The notes beneath the pieces are model-generated. The model searched no databases. It was not told the origin of the DNA and worked only from the letters and a program-made list of their open reading frames with translations. The translations under genes were made by a program, and so were the position numbers. A DNA stretch of 64,000 bases, taken from Rhodanobacteraceae bacterium (GTDB taxonomy: Bacteria > Acidobacteriota > Terriglobia > Terriglobales > Acidobacteriaceae). Below, piece after piece: positions 1-8,670 of the stretch (position 1 is the first letter of the stretch; the number at the start of each line of letters is the position of its first letter). The stretch spans positions 1 to 64,000 of the forward strand of contig CAJCHN010000049.1 of assembly GCA_903970285.1 (NCBI GenBank), written 5' to 3'.

Positions 1-1079
1 ATGTAGTCGGGCTTCGGCGGCAGGATGGTGGCAATCTCATCCTCGGAGTTGGCGATGCGATCGGGAGTCTGCGGGTGGTCGGAGAAGGCCTTCGCCAGCG
101 TGCCCGGATGATGCTTCTCGAGCGCGTCGAGCTTTTCGAACAAGGTGATGAAGCTCTGCGGATCGTACCCGGCCTTGTACATATACTGCACGCCCAGGTA
201 GTCGGCCTCCGCCTCGTCCATGCGCGAGAATTTGAGGAACGACATCGGGATGGCGAGCTGCGACGCCTCGTAGATGCCATACCCCGTCCAGCTTCCCTGG
301 GTCATGATGATCAGCGGAATAGAACCAATCTCAGCGTAGTTCATCTTGGTCTGCTGTCGTGCCGCATGGTGCGCCACCACGTGCGAGATCTCGTGCGCCA
401 TCACGCCGGCGAGCTCCGCTTCCTCGTCGCAGTTCAGGATCAGGCCGGAGTTGACGTAGAAGAAGCCTCCGGGCAGCGCCATCGCGTTGATCTCGTCCGA
501 ATCGATCACCTTGATGGTGAACGGGACTTTGGCGTCAGAATTCTTGACCAGATTCTGACCGATGCGATTCACGTACTCCACCACCACCGGATCGGTGATG
601 AGGTGCGCCGACTTCTCGATCTCCATCGAGTACTGCTTGCCGACGCGAATCTCCCAGTCCGTGGAGTACCAGTTGCCCAGCCCGCGGCCGCCGATGTTGC
701 GCGTTCCTATGGCGTTCACATCGTCTTCGCTGCCCGGCTTGATGTGCGGATTCAGCGCTTCGCCGGGCGACGGAATGGAGTCGGTCGCAGGCTTTGCGTT
801 GCCTGCCGCTTTCGGGGCCTTGGAATCATCCGTTGTCGAACCATCGGGCAGCGAGAGCGTGCGGCGACCGGTGGACGCGGTATCGTCGGACGTGGACGAT
901 GTCTGGTTCGCCGGCTGAGTGGAGGATGCGGCGGGCGGCGTGGAACTCGTCGAGGCGGGAGCGGGAGCAGGTGTCGTGGCAGACGGCGGAGCCGATGCGG
1001 GCGTCTGAGTGGTCTGGGCGTACGCGGCGACAGGAAGGATCAGGCAGGCGGCGAGGCCGATTTGCGATAGACGTGGCAT
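1..1079 (-). CDS. M48 family metalloprotease (3' end outside window)
   Basis: Zinc endopeptidase of family M48, predicted to act in the periplasm or envelope on misfolded proteins. The ATG at 1079 opens a hydrophobic signal peptide ending near AYA, followed by about 90 residues rich in Ser, Thr, Pro and Ala, a typical flexible linker. The zinc motif HEISH is at residues 229-233 (DNA 381-395), and the downstream motif MDEAEAD supplies the third ligand, as in the family. The reading frame runs off the left edge with no stop, so the C-terminus (in this family often TPR repeats) is not visible. It lies 360 bp downstream of the pseudopilin operon on the same strand. It resembles BepA-like proteases, but the exact role cannot be told from sequence. 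Confidence 0.9.
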   Translation of the reverse strand, partial: MPRLSQIGLAACLILPVAAYAQTTQTPASAPPSATTPAPAPASTSSTPPAASSTQPANQTSSTSDDTASTGRRTLSLPDGSTTDDSKAPKAAGNAKPATDSIPSPGEALNPHIKPGSEDDVNAIGTRNIGGRGLGNWYSTDWEIRVGKQYSMEIEKSAHLITDPVVVEYVNRIGQNLVKNSDAKVPFTIKVIDSDEINAMALPGGFFYVNSGLILNCDEEAELAGVMAHEISHVVAHHAARQQTKMNYAEIGSIPLIIMTQGSWTGYGIYEASQLAIPMSFLKFSRMDEAEADYLGVQYMYKAGYDPQSFITLFEKLDALEKHHPGTLAKAFSDHPQTPDRIANSEDEIATILPPKPDY

Positions 1080-1439
1080 GGTGGCTCCTGTGGACGAGCC
1101 GCTTCCCTGCTTTTGGACGCAGCCCTACGTGTGATTAGACGCCTTTTCGAGAGAAATGTCGTGGTGGCCCGAAGAGAAATGAGCCACGACCGGATCCAGG
1201 GTCTTGCCGGGTTCAGATCAGGAAACGAGCTGGTCTGCTGGCCTGCCCCCCACCCCTGCACTTGTTGCTTATATTCTTCAAACCAATGGACTTAGCCCTG
1301 GTACAAGAACAGTCCTGAATGGCTCCGGACCGGCTCCGGAATTGCACCATTTCCGGGCATCGACTTTTCCTGGGCGCAGCTCCAAGCGGCCCGACGCCCG
1401 CACAGAGATGACGAACCGCAACGCGGACCGGATTTGTTC
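1080..1439. other. Intergenic stretch, no gene; holds a dispersed repeat
   Basis: This stretch separates the last pseudopilin gene from the M48 protease, both on the minus strand. The short open frames across it have no family resemblance or convincing ribosome site. The only clear structure is the 43-bp repeat at 1262-1304, which recurs at 48844-48886. Between 1320 and 1341 a CCGGCTCCGG-type decamer is repeated closely. I see no strong hairpin with a T-run. Confidence 0.6.
1262..1304 (+). repeat. Dispersed 43-bp repeat, copy A
   Basis: A 21-base block at 1262-1282 is identical to the reverse complement of 48866-48886, and similarity continues without gaps to 1304 (conserved pieces ACTTAG and TGGTAC), giving 36 matches in 43 bases by eye. 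A C-rich run with CACCCC precedes both copies at nearly the same distance. It lies about 135 bp beyond the stop codon of the pseudopilin gene that ends at 1440. It has no clear internal hairpin here and no credible coding potential. It could be a genome-wide interspersed element, a small RNA or a regulatory site; the sequence does not decide this. Confidence 0.7.
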
Positions 1440-1934
1440 CTACCAGGTATTGTAGGTGGTGCCGTCGGTCGAGACCTGCTGCGAACCGGAGTGGACGTTG
1501 TCGATTCCGCCCTGCTGGGTCTCGTCCAAGTTGGTGAAGGAGTCGCCCTGATCGGCGATCCAGGTATCGTTGCGCTGAGTCATCGGGTCGATCGGCAGCA
1601 CCTTCAGGTAACCCGACTGCACCAGGTCGTCGAGCGACTGCGGCGCCTTCTGCTTGTCGTAGGTATAGGAATCGATGGCCCCGCGCATGGTGTGGAGATC
1701 CTCCTTGAGGACCGCTTCACGGGCGTGCTTGATGTTGGCGACAAAAGCCGGAACGGCGATCGAAGCCAGGATCGCGATGATCATCATGACGATCAGGAGT
1801 TCGAGCAGGGTAAAGCCCGCCGCCAGGTGCCGGTTCTCAGCCGCCGGTTCTGTGTTCCCGGCCGGGCGCGGCAGAGCGGCGCGCCGGAGGGTGGCGGAAA
1901 ACTGAGAGGTGCGGCCTGAGAACGGTTTCACCAT
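1440..1934 (-). CDS. GspG-like type II secretion / type IV pilus pseudopilin (second copy)
   Basis: Pseudopilin of the GspG type, about 164 aa, expected to be cleaved by a prepilin peptidase and built into a periplasmic pseudopilus. The signature is AGFTLLELLIVMMI followed by a hydrophobic stretch: Gly before Phe (cleavage site) and Glu five residues into the mature part. The C-terminal half has the GspG-style pattern PQSLDDLVQSGYLKVLPIDP. An ATG at 1934 was chosen because it lies at the end of the upstream pseudopilin gene (7-bp overlap) and leaves a 30-residue basic leader, longer than usual. It is the last gene of the operon secretin - pseudopilin - pseudopilin. Paralogous to its upstream neighbour. 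Confidence 0.88.
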   Translation of the reverse strand: MVKPFSGRTSQFSATLRRAALPRPAGNTEPAAENRHLAAGFTLLELLIVMMIIAILASIAVPAFVANIKHAREAVLKEDLHTMRGAIDSYTYDKQKAPQSLDDLVQSGYLKVLPIDPMTQRNDTWIADQGDSFTNLDETQQGGIDNVHSGSQQVSTDGTTYNTW

Positions 1935-2503
1935 GTGTCGTATTTTGTGCCGTCGAGAGCGGTTGCGGTGCTCTTGGAGCGGACGTCGAAGACGTTCTGG
2001 CCGCCCCACGAGGTAGCGTCCTCGTCGTCCTGCACGGAGCGGAAGTCCCAGTCCGCAGTTCCGGTCATGGGATCGACGGGGATGGCGCGCAGGAACTTGA
2101 GCTTAGTGTTCATCACGTCGACTCCGTCGACCAGGGTCTGGAGGTCGGGCGGATAGCCGAGAGTATCGATCTTCACCTGGCCGACGCCGCCCTTGTCGGC
2201 CGCGTCCTTGTAGTGGTCGATGGCGTCGCGCATCTCCCAAAGTTCGGCGCGAAGTTCGCGTTCTTTCTCCCGCTTGACCTGGATGCGGACGACCGGCGCG
2301 GCCGCCGACGCCAGCACGCCAAGGACGGTAATGGCGATGACGAGTTCGACCAGGGTGAGGCCGGCGTCGCGGTGCGCCTGAGGCCTTGTACAGTCGCGGC
2401 TGGCGGAGCAGGTCCGCAGCGCCCTCGCGCAGATCGGGCGGGGTGAGCCCGCGGCCGTGCGAAGGACTGGGGGAGAAACTCCGATTTGCCTTCCAGCGGT
2501 CAT
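1928..2503 (-). CDS. GspG-like pseudopilin (first copy)
   Basis: Second pseudopilin of the operon, 191 aa. The prepilin motif is DAGLTLVELVIAITVLG, with Gly-Leu rather than the commoner Gly-Phe at the cleavage site and the conserved Glu at +5. The C-terminal half carries the GspG-like GYPPDLQTLVDG and AIPVDPMTG motifs and ends in KYDTW, nearly the same ending as the next gene (TYNTW), so the two arose by duplication. The start ATG overlaps the stop of the secretin gene by 4 bp (ATGA), which implies translational coupling. The leader before the cleavage site is long (about 47 residues); a later start would shorten it but would lose the coupling. Confidence 0.87.
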   Translation of the reverse strand: MTAGRQIGVSPPVLRTAAGSPRPICARALRTCSASRDCTRPQAHRDAGLTLVELVIAITVLGVLASAAAPVVRIQVKREKERELRAELWEMRDAIDHYKDAADKGGVGQVKIDTLGYPPDLQTLVDGVDVMNTKLKFLRAIPVDPMTGTADWDFRSVQDDEDATSWGGQNVFDVRSKSTATALDGTKYDTW

Positions 2504-5019
2504 TTCACATGGACCTGAGCGTTGGCGCCGGACGCCGCGAGGGCGACCTGGGCGCTGTTCTTCGCTCCTACTTTGACGAAGGAGATCGCTGAATCGCCCA
2601 CTGCCGCAGCGCGGAAGGTGAGGGTGCAGATGGATCCGGTGCCGCTGACGCCGGGCGCCTGCGGCGGCCGGGTGGCACCGATGGTGACCATACCGTTGCC
2701 GTCGTCGCGGTGCACGACGGTCTCCGGCTTGCCGTCTTTCTGCAGCAGCGTGCCGGCATCGACGTTGACCAGTTGCAGCACATGGGGATCGAACTGAAGC
2801 TGCATGGGCACGGAGAAGATGTCCTGGCCATTCTGCAGCGTGACCGCAACCTGGAAGGTGCTGCCCAGGGTCTGGCTGGAGTTGAGCGGCGAGATACCGA
2901 GCGCAACGGGTGCGGCAAAGCCGCTGTTGGCGGCGTCGGGCGCAGGCAGGGCGGTGGGCACAGATCCGGCGGCGGTAAAGGCTGCGCCGGGAACGCCGGG
3001 CTGGGCGCCGAACTGCGATCCGGTGCGGCCCTGCACCGGCGGCTGAGCGGCCTGGTTCATCTGCTGCAGCGCGGCAGTGGCGGCGTTGGCGGCGGTCGAT
3101 TGCGCACCCACCTGCGCCGGGGCGGCGTTGACGGGCATGTCCGCGGCAGCCACGGCGGCGGGGCTTTCGTCGCGGCGCAGCTCAATGCTGGCGCCGGTGC
3201 CGGTATCGATCGCGGCCAGGTTGGCGCGGGTGAGCACGGATTCACGCACGATGTGCGGGATCAGCAGAAAGACAATCTCGTCGGTCTGAACTTCTTTGCT
3301 CTGCGAACTGAAGAAGTACTTGAAGAACGGGATCTCGCCCAGGTAGGGGGTGCCGGCGACGGTCTTGTTGTCCTGCTTGGTGACGATGCCGGCGAGAATC
3401 GAGGGTTCGCCTTCCTTGAGTTGAATCACCTGCTCGAGCACGCGCTGCGCGATGATGGGCTCGGTGACATTCGAGATGGTGACCGAGCCGTTCTGCTGCG
3501 AGACCTCGACCTTGGTCTTCAGCGTGACTTCGCGGTCGTAGTGCACGGTGGGCGTGATGTCGATGTTGACGCCCACGTCGAGATAGGTGAACTGGGTCTG
3601 TACGCCGATGCTGGCGACGCCGGTCGAGACGCCGGCGTTGTAGCTGCCGGTGGCGATGGGGATCTTCTGGCCGATCTTGAGCGTGGCGCGCTGACCGTCG
3701 GTGGCGCGGATGCGCGGATTCTGCAGGACGCGGGTGTCGGTATCGGAAAGCATCGCGTTCAGGGTACCGCCGGAGATATTCACGGCGAAGTCGTTTGAGT
3801 TCAGCTTCGCGAGATTCGACAGGGTGAGGCTCTGCCCGGTGTTGGTCGTCGAGGTCATGGTCGTCGTGGTCGAGGACGTCGTGGTCGGAAGCTGCGGCGT
3901 CAGGCCGATGGAGGTGGGCAGGGTGATGCCGAGGTCGCGAATCCGGTCGCGGTTGACCTCGAGCACAGCCACGTCGACCACAACCTCCGGACGCGCGCGA
4001 TCGAAGTCGTTGATCAGCTTTTGCGCCAGAAGCAGCTGGTCGGTGGTGGCGCGCATCACGATCGCATTCTGGCTGGGAACGAGATAAAGCTTGACCGAGG
4101 GGTCGAGCAGGAGGCGCAACCCGGTCAGGATCTCGTTGCCATCGTTGGGCTGCGACGAGTTCGAGAGGTAGAACGTCTGGACTGCGAGTTCGTCGAGGTC
4201 GGTGCGCTTGGTGCGGGAGTTCTGCGCGACGAAGATCGTGTTCGACGTGACCGGCTTGTAGAAGGTTCCGGCGATGGTGCCGACGATGCGCAGGGCGTCC
4301 GAAAGGGTGACGTTGGTCAGGTCGACGGCGATGCGTTTCGAGGTGTAGTCGGGGTCGAAGATGACGTTGAGGCCGGCAGCCTTGCCGATGGCGATGTAGA
4401 TGTTCTTTACATCTTCGGTGGCGTGGAAGGTGATGGGATCGTTCGACACCGGCTTCAGCTCGATGGGACCGGCGATCGAGGCGATCTCCTGCTGGACCTT
4501 GTGCTCGTGCGAGCGCTGCTGGACGTCGGCGACCGCAGCCGGCCCAGTCAGTTGCGGCGGAGGCTGGTCGCGCTGGGTGATGACGATCTCCTGCTCGGCG
4601 GTCTGGTTGGAGGGGTCGATTTCGCGGGCGCGCAGGAACTGCTGCAGCGCGCCGGTCCAGTCGCCGTTCTGGCGCAGGACGCGTCCGCGGTCGACGTGCT
4701 GCACTGCCGCGAGGAAGCGCATGCGATCGAAGTGAGAGAGATAGCGCAGGTCCTTCGGCTTCTTGTCGTGCGCCTTCTTGTAGTCCTCGTAAGCCGTGTC
4801 GTAGTCCTGGCGGAGTTCGGCAGACGCACCGCGTTTATCCCAGGTGCCGGCGCTTTGCGCGTGCGCCGAGGCGGCCGAGCCGAAGCCCAGGATGGCCGCC
4901 GCGAACAGGAAGAAAGCAGCAGAGCGCGGAACGAAGGCAGCGGAGCGCCGGGGGAGCGGGAGAGATTCGGCTGCGTGGCTGACTACGTTCTGAAGGAGGG
5001 AGAGAAGCCCACGGCTCAT
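2500..5019 (-). CDS. Secretin (GspD/PilQ-like) with TPR region and C-terminal cohesin-like domain
   Basis: Outer-membrane secretin subunit, about 839 aa. Seen in order: a long leader with a hydrophobic segment at about 33-55; a TPR-like helical part at 60-145 (GDWTGALQQFLRAREIDP); an STN/N0-type domain at about 185-265; an N1-type domain at 280-360; a Thr-rich linker at 379-394; the secretin channel domain at about 420-592 (VPSQNAIV, ILAGIVTKQD, PYLGEIPFFKYFF, EIVFLLIPHIV); a low-complexity Ala/Gln linker at 620-700; and a beta-rich domain at about 708-839 resembling cohesin (FSVPMQLQFDP, LTFRA). The ATG at 5019 is chosen because it begins a signal-like leader; an open frame continues upstream to 5199. 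It starts the operon with two pseudopilins, stop and start overlapping by 4 bp. Confidence 0.92.
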   Translation of the reverse strand: MSRGLLSLLQNVVSHAAESLPLPRRSAAFVPRSAAFFLFAAAILGFGSAASAHAQSAGTWDKRGASAELRQDYDTAYEDYKKAHDKKPKDLRYLSHFDRMRFLAAVQHVDRGRVLRQNGDWTGALQQFLRAREIDPSNQTAEQEIVITQRDQPPPQLTGPAAVADVQQRSHEHKVQQEIASIAGPIELKPVSNDPITFHATEDVKNIYIAIGKAAGLNVIFDPDYTSKRIAVDLTNVTLSDALRIVGTIAGTFYKPVTSNTIFVAQNSRTKRTDLDELAVQTFYLSNSSQPNDGNEILTGLRLLLDPSVKLYLVPSQNAIVMRATTDQLLLAQKLINDFDRARPEVVVDVAVLEVNRDRIRDLGITLPTSIGLTPQLPTTTSSTTTTMTSTTNTGQSLTLSNLAKLNSNDFAVNISGGTLNAMLSDTDTRVLQNPRIRATDGQRATLKIGQKIPIATGSYNAGVSTGVASIGVQTQFTYLDVGVNIDITPTVHYDREVTLKTKVEVSQQNGSVTISNVTEPIIAQRVLEQVIQLKEGEPSILAGIVTKQDNKTVAGTPYLGEIPFFKYFFSSQSKEVQTDEIVFLLIPHIVRESVLTRANLAAIDTGTGASIELRRDESPAAVAAADMPVNAAPAQVGAQSTAANAATAALQQMNQAAQPPVQGRTGSQFGAQPGVPGAAFTAAGSVPTALPAPDAANSGFAAPVALGISPLNSSQTLGSTFQVAVTLQNGQDIFSVPMQLQFDPHVLQLVNVDAGTLLQKDGKPETVVHRDDGNGMVTIGATRPPQAPGVSGTGSICTLTFRAAAVGDSAISFVKVGAKNSAQVALAASGANAQVHVK

Positions 5020-5353
5020 GCTGGATCGGTTCGCTTTCTGTGCACGGTGAGAGGCTGCGGGTGCTTCGGCAGGGATACCCGAAGCGTCTTCGGCCGGGCA
5101 GCCGAGGCCTTTGGGGGCGATCCGCAAAGCTGCAGGAGGTAAGATTCCACGGGGGTTCGCGAGAGCCTTTGGCTCTGGCGAGTATAGCATTCTGGTCACG
5201 TTCGGCTCTCCGGCGAAGCACAGCGGTAGCGGTGTGGGAGTCCGCGGGTTCTCCAGGTGCGGCCTCGCGGCTCCAACGGGGATTGGACGTTGCCCCCGGC
5301 AAAGGGTGAGACAGGCTGCACCGGTTCACGGCATGTTAAACTTGAGGTTTGCC

Positions 5354-5893
5354 ATGGCCCGCGGAATGCAAATGACGACGCCTACGACCACCGCCAAACC
5401 GGTGGTCAAGGAGAAGGATCGCGACCCGGTGGCGGCGGGCAAACGCGACGCCGCGTTCAACCGGTCGGCCAGCTTCAACTATTTCCTGACCGATCGCTAC
5501 GAGGCAGGACTGGCGTTGCGCGGGACCGAGGTGAAGTCGATTCGCGAAGGCAAGGCCAACCTGAAGGATGCCTATGGCCTGTTGAAGGATGGCGAGTGCT
5601 TCCTGCTGAATGCCCATATCGGTCCGTTCTCCCATGGCAACGCGATGAACCATGAAGAACTGCGAACGCGCAAGCTGCTGCTGCACAAGGCCGAGGTCCG
5701 GAAGCTCGAAGCGGCGACCAAGCAAAAGGGATACACGCTGATTCCGGTGCGGTTGTACTTCAAGCATGGGCGCGTGAAGTGCGAGATCGCTTTGGCCAAG
5801 GGCAAGATGGAGTACGACAAGCGCGCTACCGAAAAGAAGCGGGAAGCCGACAACGAGGCCAAGGCGGCCGTGGCGCGGAGCCAGCGGCGGTAA
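5354..5893 (+). CDS. smpB: SsrA-binding protein SmpB
   Basis: RNA-binding partner of tmRNA in trans-translation, which frees stalled ribosomes and tags the unfinished chain. About 179 aa. The family core begins at RSASFNYFLTDRYEAGLALRG and includes TEVKSIREGKANLKDAY, HGNAMNHEELRTRKLLLH, and the basic C-terminal tail that enters the ribosomal A site. The ATG at 5354 has GAGG at 5344-5347 with a 6-base spacer; ATGs at 5366 and 5372 are alternatives, and the N-terminal 20 or so residues are not conserved family sequence. It is divergent from the secretin and lies 53 bp upstream of pepA. The tmRNA gene itself is not visible in this window. Confidence 0.96.
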   Translation: MARGMQMTTPTTTAKPVVKEKDRDPVAAGKRDAAFNRSASFNYFLTDRYEAGLALRGTEVKSIREGKANLKDAYGLLKDGECFLLNAHIGPFSHGNAMNHEELRTRKLLLHKAEVRKLEAATKQKGYTLIPVRLYFKHGRVKCEIALAKGKMEYDKRATEKKREADNEAKAAVARSQRR

Positions 5894-5946
5894 GGCGGCG
5901 GGCGGTAAGCGACGGCTGCGGGCGCGGGGTCGGGTACGATAACTCC

Positions 5947-7482
5947 ATGAATACGCGTTTGGTGTTTGACGATCCGGCAGCCATGCCGACCGGCTTGCTG
6001 GCTGTCTTTGCGGTCGATATCGCGGCCGGGAAGGATGCGGAGTCGCATCCGGTGCTGTTGACGACGTCGGACGCCGTGGCTCGCGCCGCCGAGAAGGTTC
6101 TGGGCTCGGGAGAGTTCAAGGCCGGCCTGGGCGAGATGGTGCTGGTGCACGCGCCGGCGGCCATCAAGGCAGACCGCCTGCTCGTGGTTGGCTTGGGCAA
6201 GGCCAAGGCGCTCTCGGTGGACGAGGTGCGCAAGGGTGCAGGCTGCGCGGTGCGGGCGGCCAAGCCCCGCGGCATTCGCGATGTGGCGATCGTCTTCCCG
6301 GAAGATCGGGCGCTTTCGGACGAGCACCTGGAGAGCATGCCCTGCACTCTGACGGCGCGCGCGCTGGTTGAGGGTGGTGAGCTTGCGGAGCCGGACTGGG
6401 ATACCTACAAGAGCGATCGCAAAGACACCGGAGTGTGGGCGCTGCACATCGTCAGCAGGGATCACGAACGCAAGACGGTCGAGGAGATTCAACACGGCTT
6501 CAGCGAAGGCCTGGTGCTGGCGCGCGCACAGAACTTTGCGCGTGGCCTGGTGAACGAGCCGGGCAACGTGCTGACGCCGACCGTGCTCGCCCAGCGAACG
6601 CAGTGGATGTGCGGCGAGGTGGGTCTGCAATGCGTGGTCTATTCAACGGAAAAGCTGCTGGAACTGGGCATGGGCGCCTTTGAGGCGGTGGCGCGTGGTT
6701 CAGCCGAACCGCCGGCGCTGATCGTGATGACGTACACGCCGGAGGGTGGCGCGGAAGCGGATGCACCGGTGCTGGGCCTGGTCGGCAAGGGCATCACCTT
6801 CGACACCGGGGGCATCTCGATCAAGCCGGCTGACAACATGGAGAAGATGAAGTACGACATGGCCGGCGCGGCAGCGATGATCGGCGCGATGCGGGCGGTG
6901 GCGGAGTTGAAGCCGCGGGTGAAGGTGATCGGCGTCATCTGCTCGGCGGAGAATATGCCGGATGGCAAGGCGTACCGCCCGGGCGACGTGGTGAAGACCA
7001 TGTCCGGCAAGACCATCGAAATCATCAACACCGATGCGGAGGGCCGGCTGGTGCTGGCCGACGGGCTGCATTATGCGAAGACGCTGGGTTGCACCCACCT
7101 GATCAACGCGGCGACCCTGACCGGGGCCTGCGTGGTGGCGCTGGGCTACCTGAATGTCGGGGTGTTTTCAAACGACGACGACGCCTGGGGGCAGTTTCTG
7201 ACGGTGCTGCCCCGGACCGGCGAAAAATTCTGGCGGCTGCCCTGCACTGACGATTACAAGGATGGGATCAAGAGCCAGATCGCCGATATGGTGAATGCCG
7301 GCAGCCGCGCGGGCGGCGCCATCAACGCCGCGATGCTGCTGAAGGAGTTCGCCGGCGATACACCCTGGCTGCACCTGGATATCGCCGGCTGCGCCTGGAA
7401 CGAAGAGGTAAAACCGTGGCTGCCTAAAGGGCCGACTGGGATTGCCGTGCGATCGGTGGTGGAGTGGGTGCGCAGCTTCTGA
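5947..7482 (+). CDS. pepA: Leucyl aminopeptidase (M17)
   Basis: Cytosolic M17 aminopeptidase that removes N-terminal residues from peptides using two metal ions. It is 511 aa, the usual family length. The C-terminal catalytic domain carries the metal and active-site motifs GKGITFDTGG (about 6786-6815) and NTDAEGRL (about 7027), with KPADNMEKMKYDMAGAA between them; the N-terminal domain is the weaker-conserved macro-like half. It follows smpB on the same strand, probably in one transcript, and ends before a clear terminator hairpin. PepA homologues can also bind DNA in some bacteria; nothing here indicates this. Confidence 0.96.
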   Translation: MNTRLVFDDPAAMPTGLLAVFAVDIAAGKDAESHPVLLTTSDAVARAAEKVLGSGEFKAGLGEMVLVHAPAAIKADRLLVVGLGKAKALSVDEVRKGAGCAVRAAKPRGIRDVAIVFPEDRALSDEHLESMPCTLTARALVEGGELAEPDWDTYKSDRKDTGVWALHIVSRDHERKTVEEIQHGFSEGLVLARAQNFARGLVNEPGNVLTPTVLAQRTQWMCGEVGLQCVVYSTEKLLELGMGAFEAVARGSAEPPALIVMTYTPEGGAEADAPVLGLVGKGITFDTGGISIKPADNMEKMKYDMAGAAAMIGAMRAVAELKPRVKVIGVICSAENMPDGKAYRPGDVVKTMSGKTIEIINTDAEGRLVLADGLHYAKTLGCTHLINAATLTGACVVALGYLNVGVFSNDDDAWGQFLTVLPRTGEKFWRLPCTDDYKDGIKSQIADMVNAGSRAGGAINAAMLLKEFAGDTPWLHLDIAGCAWNEEVKPWLPKGPTGIAVRSVVEWVRSF

Positions 7483-7510
7483 GTTCGCACCTCCAGGTTC
7501 CCAGAGAACG

Positions 7511-7546
7511 AAAGCCCACCGCGGCGAGTCGCTACGGCGGGCTTTT
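7511..7546 (+). terminator. Rho-independent terminator after pepA
   Basis: An 11-bp stem AAAGCCCACCG / CGGCGGGCTTT (one mismatch) with a 13-base loop is followed by TTTT. It lies 28 bp after the pepA stop and 48 bp before the stop of the convergent DJ-1 gene. The leading AAA makes it partly bidirectional. Confidence 0.8.
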
Positions 7547-7594
7547 GGCTTAATCGTCAGCCGAGAACTGCGATCTGATCGCTGAGGACTACTC

Positions 7595-8206
7595 TTAGGC
7601 GTGCTGCGGAACCTCCTCGCGGGACGAGCTGAAGGCTTCGATGATCTGCTTGTTGAAGGCCGGAAGGTCGTCCGGTTTACGGCTGGTGGTCAAGTTCCCG
7701 TCGACCACGACTTCCTTGTCCACCCAGCGCGCACCGGCGTTCAGCAGATCGGTGCGCAGCGAGGGCCAGGAGGTGAGGGTCCGATCCTCGACCACATCAG
7801 CCTCGATCAACATCCAGGGAGCGTGGCAAATTGCGGAGACCGGCTTGTTCGCGGTGAAGAAGCTCTTCACGAACGAGACCGCACCGACATTCTGGCGCAG
7901 ATGATCCGGATTCATGACGCCGCCGGGCAGATGCAGGGCGTCGTAGCTGTTCGGGTCGGCGTCGTCCAGCTTGACGTCGACATCGACCTTTTTACCCCAG
8001 TCGGTCATGTCCCAGGCCTTGATCTGGCCGGACTTGATGCCCGCCGCTGGCGCGATGACGTCCACGTCGGCGCCGGCATCGAGCAGGGCCTGCCGCGGCT
8101 TGGTCAGTTCCACCTCTTCAAATCCCTCGGTCGCAAGAATCGCAATGCGCTTGCCCGCCAGCGGGCCGGTCTTCTGCTTGGGATCAACACTGTCAAAAAC
8201 ACTCAT
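7595..8206 (-). CDS. DJ-1/PfpI family protein (type 1 glutamine amidotransferase-like)
   Basis: 203-aa cytosolic protein of the DJ-1/PfpI superfamily (relatives: PfpI/YhbO-type proteases or deglycases, glyoxalase III). Seen: AGKRIAILATEGFEEVEL near the N-terminus with the conserved Glu, LHLPGGVMNPDHLR, and the nucleophile elbow SAICHAPWML with the reactive Cys followed by His, typical of the PfpI branch. The start at 8206 fits the family with a short N-terminal extension. It is monocistronic: a convergent pepA lies downstream and about 460 bp without a gene lies upstream. A role in carbonyl or general stress is likely from the family, but the substrate cannot be named. Confidence 0.88.
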   Translation of the reverse strand: MSVFDSVDPKQKTGPLAGKRIAILATEGFEEVELTKPRQALLDAGADVDVIAPAAGIKSGQIKAWDMTDWGKKVDVDVKLDDADPNSYDALHLPGGVMNPDHLRQNVGAVSFVKSFFTANKPVSAICHAPWMLIEADVVEDRTLTSWPSLRTDLLNAGARWVDKEVVVDGNLTTSRKPDDLPAFNKQIIEAFSSSREEVPQHA

Positions 8207-8670
8207 GGTTTCACTCCTCGCCGGCTCTCAAGCCGGTTCCATTGCGTGCGATTCTCAGTGCCGTCCCTGGCGTTGCCCGAATCCAGGTTTCGCGATCGCC
8301 ACCTGCGTTGATGGCATGGAGAAAAGCTTCCCCGCAGGTTGCGAAGCGGACAGCATGGAGCAGGCAGGAGGGTCGTTTTCTTCGGCCTGCCGGGTCCATC
8401 TGTCTTCCACCTGCTGGATCTGAGCTTCCTTCGGGCCGGGCGAACGCGCCGGAACCAGATTGAGCAGCGGCTGCAGACTGAGGCACCTGGCCGCTCCGGA
8501 GTTCTTGCTGCGGCGGGTTCCCGACGCAGTAGCCCTGCTCCGTTCGCGCGCGGAGCGCCATGGGCTTTTTCGGCTCTGTGCCTGCCGATCATCTCCGCAT
8601 TCAGCCCTGCGGACCCGCATGGCCGCTCACTGCATCTAAATCATGAACCAGGATTTCAAGGAGAAGATGC
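8207..8670. other. Intergenic stretch, no supported gene
   Basis: 464 bp between the divergent DJ-1 and alcohol dehydrogenase genes. Open frames exist in several phases on both strands, as expected at this GC content, but their translations are Arg/Pro/Ser-rich without recognisable domains or ribosome sites. It must hold the promoters of both flanking genes; I cannot assign a convincing -35/-10 pair. Confidence 0.5.

Noticed and set aside
8203-8620. Several overlapping frames in the gap between DJ-1 and the alcohol dehydrogenase
   Set aside because: Arg/Pro/Ser-rich translations, no ribosome site, mutually overlapping; none is clearly coding.
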